Shown piece by piece: positions 5,700 through 11,352 of a DNA stretch of 11,352 nt. Source of the stretch: Candidatus Hodarchaeota archaeon (GTDB lineage Archaea > Asgardarchaeota > Heimdallarchaeia > Hodarchaeales > YT1-039). The translations under genes were made by a program, and so were the position numbers. The DNA lies in assembly GCA_016840025.1 (NCBI GenBank), contig JAEOTF010000316.1:1-11352 (forward strand). The letters run 5' to 3'. Each line of letters opens with the position of its first letter. The first letter of the stretch is position 1. Under the pieces are notes generated by a model that ran no database searches, was not told where the DNA came from, and saw only the letters and a list, made by a program, of their open reading frames with translations.

Positions 5700-6531
5700 A
5701 GGATTTTACATACACATGATACTTCCCTTTGTGGATATTAAACCCCTCACGCGTAGTAAAACGAAGAATTTCGGTCATGCCAAGAGCTAAAAATCCTCCC
5801 GACTTGAGTACTTTATGAAATTTTAGAATTAGTTTCTTTTTCTGTTCATTGGAGAAATAAATTAATACATTTCGGCATAATATAAGATCATATTTGGGGA
5901 AAAGCTTTATATTATCATCTGTCAAATTGTTTAACTTGAAAGATATATATGATTGAAGGATAGGTGAAATCTTGACCTGATCTGGGGATATATTAGTAAA
6001 GTATTTAGTCTGGATTTCGAGGGGAGTTTCTGATAGGTATTCTTTGGGATAGATACCTCTTTGTGCTGCGCTTAATAATTCCTGATTGAAGTCAGTGGCA
6101 TGAATTTCAACCCTTGATGAATTCATATCCAGCTCCTTACATAGAATGGCTAATGTATAGGGCTCTGCTCCATCCGCACAGCCCGCAGACCATATCTTAA
6201 TCATCTTCTGAGGTTTTTGTGTTTGAATACTTGGTAGAACATCTCTTTGTAGAAACTTAAACAACTCTATATCACGAAAAAACCGTGTGACATTAATACT
6301 AAAGGCTTTACGTAGTTTCTGTTGTTCATCTTTGTTCGATTGCAGAAAATTCAGATAATCTGAAAAAACTCTAAGGCTAGTTCGCATCATACGCGCTCGT
6401 ACTCGCCGTAATAGATGTGATTTTTTCAAAGCGCCGCTTTTGATACCAATAGTATTTAATACAAAGTCTAACTCCTTCACATTCTTATCGGTAATTTTGA
6501 TCTCTTCAAAAAACAGCTCTTTAGATACCAT
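5698..6531 (-). CDS. cheR: CheR-family SAM-dependent methyltransferase
   Basis: CheR enzymes methylate glutamates on chemoreceptors. This 277-residue protein has the complete family layout. A positively charged helical N-domain spans about residues 10-85 (ALKKSHLLRRVRARMMRTSL at 34-53), then INVTRFFRD (79-87) joins to the catalytic domain. The SAM-binding motif IKIWSAGCADGAEPY (111-125) is followed by ATDFN (145-149, ribose-binding acidic position) and DLILCRNVLIYF (215-226). GMTEI (251-255) replaces the usual G-H-S-E. The start ATG has AGGGG seven bases upstream. The gene lies 56 bases downstream of a second, longer CheR with closely similar sequence, so the pair is probably one tandem duplication and one transcript. 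No receptor, CheA, CheW, CheB or CheY is in the window, so its target is unknown. Confidence 0.88.
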   Translation of the reverse strand: MVSKELFFEEIKITDKNVKELDFVLNTIGIKSGALKKSHLLRRVRARMMRTSLRVFSDYLNFLQSNKDEQQKLRKAFSINVTRFFRDIELFKFLQRDVLPSIQTQKPQKMIKIWSAGCADGAEPYTLAILCKELDMNSSRVEIHATDFNQELLSAAQRGIYPKEYLSETPLEIQTKYFTNISPDQVKISPILQSYISFKLNNLTDDNIKLFPKYDLILCRNVLIYFSNEQKKKLILKFHKVLKSGGFLALGMTEILRFTTREGFNIHKGKYHVYVKS

Positions 6532-6587
6532 TTGAACCCCTACTTTTTTTATTGCTTACATTCGAAGAATCTGAAGGTCACCACTCT

Positions 6588-7637
6588 CTATTTTTTCATG
6601 TATACCCTATACTTTTCGCTGTAGATTCTGAAATCTTTTCTATAGCTGAAAGGGAGAATCTCCGTCATGCCAAGTATAAGAAATCCTTGTGGTTTTAATG
6701 CCTTGTAAAATTTCTTAAATACTTTCAATTTTTCCTCTTCTGAGAAGTAAATTAGTACATTACGACATACAACAAGATCAAATATTCCAAGATTCTTCTC
6801 ACTATCGTCAGTTAAGTTACCATACTTGAAAACAATATAGTTTTTGAGCTGTTTTGAAATTTGTACGTTCTCGGGAGATTTATGGGTGAAATATCTCGTT
6901 TGAATTTCTTGTGCTGTTTCTACAACATATTCTTTGGGATAAATCCCAATTTTGGCTGCTTTCAATAATTCACTGTTAAAATCCGTAGCAGTAATCTCTA
7001 CTCTTATTGGAGCAAGATTTAGTTCTTTACAAAGAATTGCTAATGAATAAGGTTCAGCCCCAGCCGCACAACCTGCAGACCATACTTTCACTGTCTTTGT
7101 AGGATTCAATTTCCTGAGTTTGGGAAGAATCTCATTCTTAATATATTCAAATGGTGTTTTATCTCTAAAAAACCGCGTAACGTTAATAGAAAATGCAAGT
7201 CGTAATTTTTTTTGCTCTTCTTCACTGGATTTTGCATATTGAAGGTAATCGGAAAATGATGATTTGTTACCAGTTCGTGACATTCTCATCCGTATTCGAC
7301 GTAGGAGATGAGCCTTTTTTAATGAAGAGATATTGATACCTACCGAATTTAGAAGCACTCCTAATCTTTTAAACTCCTCATCCGTAATCTCAAGGTCAGG
7401 GATCAAAAATGGCATTTTTTCGGAGATGAACGCAATTTTTAGCTCTTTCTGCTCTCTTTTGGCTCTATACGCAAAATCAAGGTAATCTGAGAGCGAATGT
7501 TTGCTGGTATGCATCATTCTCTCACGAATCTGTCGTATCAGCTGTTTTCTGGTCAATGAAGAGAACTCTATACCGCTAAGTGCTATAAGTCCTTCTAACC
7601 TGTGCATATCTTCCCGAGAAATTGAAATATCAAGCAT
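6588..7637 (-). CDS. cheR: CheR-family methyltransferase with a duplicated N-terminal domain
   Basis: The 349-residue protein has the same catalytic core as its downstream neighbour: INVTRFFRD (151-159), VKVWSAGCAAGAEPYSLA (183-200), ATDFN (217-221), CRNVLIYF (291-298) and GMTEI (323-327). It carries two copies of the CheR helical N-domain. Copy A is residues 6-71 (SSLTRKQLIRQIRERMMHTS, then SDYLDF and EQKELKIAF). Copy B is residues 84-150 (SSLKKAHLLRRIRMRMSRTG, then SDYLQY and EQKKLRLAF). In chemotaxis CheR this domain recognises the receptor, so a second copy might broaden or change target binding. Copy A lacks the TRFFRD extension. The SD is weak (AAGGA). An upstream AT-rich TATA-like region lies near 7664-7680. 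Sequence similarity to the shorter CheR suggests gene duplication followed by domain gain or loss. Confidence 0.88.
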   Translation of the reverse strand: MLDISISREDMHRLEGLIALSGIEFSSLTRKQLIRQIRERMMHTSKHSLSDYLDFAYRAKREQKELKIAFISEKMPFLIPDLEITDEEFKRLGVLLNSVGINISSLKKAHLLRRIRMRMSRTGNKSSFSDYLQYAKSSEEEQKKLRLAFSINVTRFFRDKTPFEYIKNEILPKLRKLNPTKTVKVWSAGCAAGAEPYSLAILCKELNLAPIRVEITATDFNSELLKAAKIGIYPKEYVVETAQEIQTRYFTHKSPENVQISKQLKNYIVFKYGNLTDDSEKNLGIFDLVVCRNVLIYFSEEEKLKVFKKFYKALKPQGFLILGMTEILPFSYRKDFRIYSEKYRVYMKK

Positions 7638-7704
7638 TTGGTATAGAATCCTTGAAACCTAACTATTTTAATTTTAATAAGATTGAAAGGTATTTAGGAC
7701 ATTA

Positions 7705-7720
7705 GTACACAAATATGTAC
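7705..7720. repeat. Inverted repeat GTACA-N6-TGTAC upstream of the longer cheR
   Basis: Five-base arms at 7705-7709 and 7716-7720 flank CAAATA. The site lies about 68 bases upstream of the cheR start at 7637 and downstream of the preceding gene, so it could be a regulator site. TATTTAG also occurs on both sides (7691-7697 and 7723-7729). Confidence 0.35.
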
Positions 7721-7743
7721 ACTATTTAGACAACAATCTATCT

Positions 7744-7757
7744 ATCAAGAAAAAGAA
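7744..7757 (-). terminator. T-rich tract after the small membrane-protein gene
   Basis: On the minus strand the bases read GCTTCTTTTTCTTG shortly after the stop at 7763. This is a candidate T-rich terminator separating the surface-protein cluster from the cheR pair. Confidence 0.3.
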
Positions 7758-7762
7758 GCTAT

Positions 7763-8266
7763 CTAATCTTTGAAACATAAGTAATTTATTGTTTGACCAT
7801 TTGCTCTCTCTTCTCTAACCAGAATTTTAGTTCCTAAAACTTTCTCACAGGTGTATACTAACATGGGAAGAGCTCCAGTGCCGATGAAGAACCCCATGCT
7901 TAACTGCCACGCAGCAGCTAAGGAAATAAAGAAAGATAAAAATACAAATCCTAATCCAAAAGGTGAAATGACAATTATTCCCCGAACTGGGTTAAGACGA
8001 ACATCTTGAGTCCGAATACGTTTCCTAATACGCCCACCTACACGTTCATATCTTGCTTCATTGATGTACAGAATGAAAAGCGCTGTAAATGGTCCAATAA
8101 GCAAGAGAAATCCACAAGAAAGAAGTAGAATATCAATAGAGTAATACTCAGGAAATTCTTGGGAGTATTGACGGAGAAACCATAATGAGACAGCAGCCAA
8201 AAGTAGAGGGAACACAGCTGAAATTGTTAATTTGTGCATGTAACGCGTTTCTCTATCACTGCTCAT
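7763..8266 (-). CDS. Small four-helix membrane protein, unknown function
   Basis: A 167-residue protein with about four hydrophobic segments: near 13-31 (LTISAVFPLLLAAVSLWFL), 43-67, 95-117 and 120-138. A strongly basic loop lies between helices 2 and 3 (ARYERVGGRIRKRIR, 71-85), suggesting that this loop faces the cytoplasm. No family is recognised. The ATG is preceded by AAGGTGAT (8280-8273 on the plus-strand numbering), which contains the TGA stop of the upstream surface-protein gene, leaving seven bases between stop and start. The two are therefore very likely translationally coupled and may act together at the membrane, with the surface protein as the external partner. That partnership is inferred. 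Confidence 0.75.
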   Translation of the reverse strand: MSSDRETRYMHKLTISAVFPLLLAAVSLWFLRQYSQEFPEYYSIDILLLSCGFLLLIGPFTALFILYINEARYERVGGRIRKRIRTQDVRLNPVRGIIVISPFGLGFVFLSFFISLAAAWQLSMGFFIGTGALPMLVYTCEKVLGTKILVREERANGQTINYLCFKD

Positions 8267-8272
8267 TTTAAT

Positions 8273-8280
8273 ATCACCTT
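8273..8280 (-). promoter_or_regulatory. SD of the small membrane protein overlapping the upstream stop codon
   Basis: The minus strand reads AAGGTGAT. Its TGA ends the surface-protein gene and the whole stretch is a full SD for the ATG seven bases later. This indicates coupled translation. Confidence 0.65.
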
Positions 8281-10001
8281 TGTCGTTTCCTTAAGACTTT
8301 CTTAATAAATTTAGAAGGGGAAAATGAAGGTATTAGAAAGCTAAACACCGATGATCCCCCTGCAACCACAATTGCGATGTCTCCTATAATGATGAATGTT
8401 GCAGCTAACTCGATTAAAGTCCAACGACCGGGTAATGGTGCGGGTGGAGTAAGCCCAGGGATAATATCAATTACTTGGGAATCATAGGAATAATCATACG
8501 AATAATGAACATTAACAAGGATGTCAGCATCAGCTCGAATTTTAACACGAAAAACTGAATTTGAAAAATTGCTAGAAGTAAGATTAAGATGATCTCGTTC
8601 TCCATCACCATTTAAATCTATATTTTCATTGATAGTCCATGTTTTAGACTCATATTTGTCTAAAGTTACATTACCTGATTTGAAAATTATTAAGGCTACA
8701 GTATTGTTAATTTGCAGAGAGGTAGCCGTAATATATCCCCTTCCATGAATTGGAAAATCATATTTGTGATGTATTGGAGAAATCACTTGTGATAATCCTA
8801 AATCTCCAACTACAGGCAGATCTACCCATGTTTTATAGTTACAGATCCTATCTTGTCCTCTAGCATCTGGTGTTCCATCCCTAACATAATCAGGATCTTG
8901 ACAAAACGTGTAAACATAGATAGGGCGACTAGCGGTTATATGACACCAATTAGACTCAGGGAATCGGTAATAATAATTATGAACACGGAAATCACGTGTA
9001 AGCATTTCTCCCGACTTCATATCTTTTTCTATTGAACCTTCTCCCCCTTCTAGATCATCAATATCTACATGACCCCCATGAGGCGCTACAACGGTTACAA
9101 AACCAAAACAAGGAAACATGAAATCAACGCCTCCCCGCCCGTAAACTTGTGTATATACATCATTGTCCTGATATCCTGCAATGATCGTCACAGGTGAAGA
9201 TGTTTCAATAGAGACGAGATCATCTTCAAAACCAAATCGTTCAAAATCTTGATTTCTTAAACTAAACCAACCTTCTTCTGCAGCTAGATGGAATCTTGTA
9301 GAATCATCACGATCGGATAAATCTGTTATGTTTACTTCTGTATTTTTGTATGCGCCAATCCACATATCTCCATTCACACGAGTGAAAAGTCTATCCCCAT
9401 AAAATGACCACACATCATCATCACTGTCATGAGCGACATTATGCTCATAATCTTCACCATCGGCATTTCCACAAGGTCCTAAGGTGCTATGAACAACGGA
9501 AATAGGGTTGTTACTTGTAATGTGGACTAATCCCTCAATAATATTGTAGGTACTGAGTGTTATAGTTAGTAACTCAAAGTAATCCAGATTTAATTCGGCG
9601 AATTGCCAATCTTGCACTGTTTCTATCGTATCACCTTCTGCAGATATGCAAAAACCTCTAATTAATTCTAATTTTACTTCTGTACCATCATTATAACTTG
9701 ATATATCCAGCCTGTTTTCATCCCAGAGAAGATTTTCATCATAAGGCGCATAAGTAGTGATTGTATTGACATCATTCCGATATCTAACGGAAGGAAAATT
9801 AACATAAAATAGAAAATCAGTATTGACAAATTCAGATACAGCAATGAGTTGATCCCGGTCATCTTCCTGTACAAGTTCTTGAATCCAAGGAAGGAGAGCA
9901 GTGTGTGAGAAGACAAAAGATAGAGGAAATAACGCAATACTTAGAATTAGTATGATTGGCATAAGCGTTTGGATTATAATAGTGAAATATCTTCTATCCA
10001 A
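8274..10001 (-). CDS. Large membrane-anchored extracellular beta-rich protein with calcium-loop-like motif
   Basis: The 575-residue protein has an N-terminal hydrophobic segment (about 6-32), a long acidic extracellular region, and a C-terminal membrane helix (about 528-557) followed by the basic tail KFIKKVLRKRQR, so it is anchored with most of the chain outside. A motif of type 'I-T-(S/A)-x-x-P-I/V-x-V' recurs: LVHITSNNPISVV (158-170), LVSIETSSPVTII (262-274) and CHITASRPIYVY (353-364). Weaker copies follow near 423-441 and 486-500. DLNGDGERD (462-470) fits a Dx[DN]xDGxxD calcium loop. Several N-x-S/T sites (e.g. N224, N432, N444, N473, N478) and six external cysteines occur. The start is a TTG, supported by GGTGAG six bases upstream; an internal ATG (residue 14) would cut into the hydrophobic segment. 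Ligand or adhesion function is unknown. The beta motifs loosely resemble those of IgGFc-binding-type domains. Confidence 0.8.
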   Translation of the reverse strand: MDRRYFTIIIQTLMPIILILSIALFPLSFVFSHTALLPWIQELVQEDDRDQLIAVSEFVNTDFLFYVNFPSVRYRNDVNTITTYAPYDENLLWDENRLDISSYNDGTEVKLELIRGFCISAEGDTIETVQDWQFAELNLDYFELLTITLSTYNIIEGLVHITSNNPISVVHSTLGPCGNADGEDYEHNVAHDSDDDVWSFYGDRLFTRVNGDMWIGAYKNTEVNITDLSDRDDSTRFHLAAEEGWFSLRNQDFERFGFEDDLVSIETSSPVTIIAGYQDNDVYTQVYGRGGVDFMFPCFGFVTVVAPHGGHVDIDDLEGGEGSIEKDMKSGEMLTRDFRVHNYYYRFPESNWCHITASRPIYVYTFCQDPDYVRDGTPDARGQDRICNYKTWVDLPVVGDLGLSQVISPIHHKYDFPIHGRGYITATSLQINNTVALIIFKSGNVTLDKYESKTWTINENIDLNGDGERDHLNLTSSNFSNSVFRVKIRADADILVNVHYSYDYSYDSQVIDIIPGLTPPAPLPGRWTLIELAATFIIIGDIAIVVAGGSSVFSFLIPSFSPSKFIKKVLRKRQR

Positions 10002-10007
10002 GTGAAA

Positions 10008-10013
10008 CTCACC
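10008..10013 (-). promoter_or_regulatory. SD supporting the TTG start of the surface protein
   Basis: GGTGAG on the minus strand lies six bases before the TTG at 10001, and no closer ATG has comparable support. Confidence 0.55.
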
Positions 10014-10048
10014 AATAGTGGATATTAAAGTGTGTTTAATGAAGCAAT

Positions 10049-10699
10049 TTAAGGTAATTTTAGAATTCTTACATCAATATCCTCTTCATTTTTTAATAAT
10101 TCAAAAAGAATTTGTGGATCAGAACTTCCTTGATGGTAAGGATAGACGATACGTGGACGAAATTGCTTAATACATCCCGCTGCTTCTTCTGGCGGCATCG
10201 TATAAGGAAGATTAATAGGAATAAATGCTATATCAATCTCTTTAAATCCCTTCATTTCTGGAATACATTCAGTATCTCCAGCTATATAGACTCTTAAGTC
10301 ACCAAAAGTGAGTATATATCCATTTCCTTCCCCCTTTGGGTGAAATTTTATCCCTGGACTACGTTCCCTTATTAAATTATAAGCCGGTACAGCTTCTACA
10401 AGAATACCATCTATCTTTCTTTTATCTCCGTTATTCATTACAATGTAATCATTTAATTCTTGTCCACAGCCTTCGGTAGCTACGATAATTGTATTGGACT
10501 TTTTTAATTTCTTTATCAATTCAATCTCTAGATGATCTCGATGGTGATGGGTTATTAAAATAATATCGGCTTTAGGCAAGTCGCTATAATCAGCTCGACT
10601 TATAGGATCTATATGGATAACCTTTCCTTGAAATTGAATCATTAGACTACCGTGAATGACTGGTGTGATCTCTAAATCCCCATGTAATATCTTTTCCAT
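10049..10699 (-). CDS. Metallo-beta-lactamase-fold hydrolase, UlaG-like
   Basis: A 216-residue cytoplasmic protein of the MBL-fold superfamily, UlaG/UPF0173-like. The metal site is visible: THHHRDH (50-56) supplies H51, H53, D55 and H56 in the HxHxDH pattern, D142 in IAGDTE (139-144) bridges the metals, and H189 in YPYHQG (186-191) closes the site. H120 lies in FHPKGEGNGY, characteristic of this subgroup, which often ends with that P-x-H-x-G block. The reaction is hydrolytic (likely an ester or phosphoester), but the substrate is not readable. A GTG at 10711 would add four residues (MNSK). The ATG at 10699 is preferred because AGGTGA (10713-10708) lies eight bases upstream. The surface-protein gene follows after 47 bases, probably in the same operon. 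No signal peptide. Confidence 0.88.
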   Translation of the reverse strand: MEKILHGDLEITPVIHGSLMIQFQGKVIHIDPISRADYSDLPKADIILITHHHRDHLEIELIKKLKKSNTIIVATEGCGQELNDYIVMNNGDKRKIDGILVEAVPAYNLIRERSPGIKFHPKGEGNGYILTFGDLRVYIAGDTECIPEMKGFKEIDIAFIPINLPYTMPPEEAAGCIKQFRPRIVYPYHQGSSDPQILFELLKNEEDIDVRILKLP

Positions 10700-10707
10700 C
10701 TTACTAT

Positions 10708-10713
10708 TCACCT
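10708..10713 (-). promoter_or_regulatory. SD that fixes the MBL-fold gene start at 10699
   Basis: AGGTGA on the minus strand lies eight bases before the ATG and overlaps the alternative GTG start at 10711, making that GTG unlikely. Confidence 0.6.
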
Positions 10714-10777
10714 GAAATGTTAATATGAAGATCTATCTTTTTTAAAATAAAATTATGCCTTAGGTGCAAAAATTCCA

Positions 10778-10815
10778 TTTATACAGAGATTTATCTTTTC
10801 ATTTCTTTATGGTGA
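10778..10815 (+). promoter_or_regulatory. TATA-like box and SD for the rightmost gene
   Basis: TTTATACA (10778-10785) is a TATA-like box. Its expected start site (about 10805-10808) lies just upstream of GGTGA (10811-10815), which is seven bases before the ATG at 10823. Confidence 0.45.
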
Positions 10816-10822
10816 ATGTTTC

Positions 10823-11352
10823 ATGCTAACCAAAGAGGATTGGGACAAACTCCTTAATAAATTGACCCGACGAAAATTTACTACAGATGATCTACAAAAT
10901 GTGAAAGAAATTGTCCTTCACTATTCCAGTAAAGCTGATTATTTAGAGGCTTCTGCACGTCCTTTAGCAACTATCGCGACATCAACTTCCGCCTTGACTA
11001 TGATGTCCATTTTATTAGTTATAAATGGTACAAAACCATTTATTCGCTTTTTAGCTGGAGTAAATGTCACATTAATGTTAATTGTTATTATTTTTGCTCT
11101 TTTTATCCAGTTATTGATTTTTAAAGCAAAGTTTAGATTATCTCGCGTGCATTATCACTTAGATATGAAACATTATCTAGAGAAGGAAGAATTAACGCCT
11201 GAAGATGCTTCTGAATTAATACTACTTCTTAATTTAGTCAGAAATGGGAACAAATCTTTACAGAAAATTGAATGGCTTTATAGTCACTTGTTATGGCGAC
11301 TACTTTATTTATTCTTAGGTATAACGTTTGTTTTACTTTTTCTTGCAGTTAG
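10823..11352 (+). CDS. Membrane protein with three visible helices, C-terminus beyond the right edge
   Basis: The open frame starts at the ATG supported by GGTGA seven bases upstream and continues 176 codons to the window edge without a stop. The first 45 residues are hydrophilic (MLTKEDWDKLLNKLTRRKFT at the start). A hydrophobic hairpin follows: about 46-67 (PLATIATSTSALTMMSILLV) and 73-100 (GVNVTLMLIVIIFALFIQLL). A charged helical region (101-155) with HLDMKHYLEKEELTPEDASE follows, then a third helix starts near 157. I do not recognise the family. The topology (helix hairpin, cytoplasmic helix, further helix) is compatible with many small membrane proteins. It is divergent from the MBL-fold gene with a 123-base shared promoter region. 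Confidence 0.7.
   Translation, partial: MLTKEDWDKLLNKLTRRKFTTDDLQNVKEIVLHYSSKADYLEASARPLATIATSTSALTMMSILLVINGTKPFIRFLAGVNVTLMLIVIIFALFIQLLIFKAKFRLSRVHYHLDMKHYLEKEELTPEDASELILLLNLVRNGNKSLQKIEWLYSHLLWRLLYLFLGITFVLLFLAV

Noticed and set aside
9674..9937. Minus-strand open frame of 87 codons in another frame
   Set aside because: It overlaps the surface-protein gene, which has SD support and continuous domain-like sequence through this stretch.

Overview
The window is an AT-rich, gene-dense stretch that looks archaeal, most likely from an Asgard archaeon. The taxon is an inference. It rests on a longin/roadblock-like N-terminal domain in a multidomain protein (1799-2860), TATA-like AT-rich promoter boxes, a membrane-anchored surface protein with a basic C-terminal tail, and Shine-Dalgarno (SD) sequences of the type AGGTGAT ahead of several starts. 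No rRNA, tRNA, CRISPR array or complete mobile element was seen.

Left part (1-2860): the start of a P-loop shikimate kinase runs off the left edge on the minus strand. Divergent from it is a six-helix membrane protein of unknown function (363-1166). A 269-base spacer follows, with a short tandem repeat and two abutting palindromes just downstream of a TATA-like box. It leads into a 55-residue protein resembling the Rho-N/SAP fold (1436-1603). Next is the 353-residue protein with a longin-like N-terminus and a degenerate receiver-like C-terminus, ending at a perfect 19-base inverted repeat.

Centre (2984-5641): a probable plus-strand operon starts with a 67-residue MerR-type DNA-binding protein of the kind found at the N-terminus of IS607 recombinases. 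Then come a possible 27-codon linker ORF, chorismate synthase (aroC) and a PaaK-like adenylate-forming CoA ligase. With the shikimate kinase, this makes aromatic amino acid metabolism the clearest theme of the window. The ligase could supply aryl-CoA for aromatic amino acid salvage, which is a hypothesis only.

Right part (5698-10699, all minus strand): two adjacent CheR-type methyltransferases, the upstream one carrying a duplicated N-terminal helical domain. No chemoreceptor or other chemotaxis gene is visible. Upstream of them is a three-gene cluster: a metallo-beta-lactamase-fold hydrolase, a 575-residue surface protein with recurring beta motifs and a calcium-loop-like motif, and a small four-helix membrane protein. 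In the last pair the stop codon of one gene lies inside the SD of the next. A divergent membrane protein (10823 onward) runs off the right edge.
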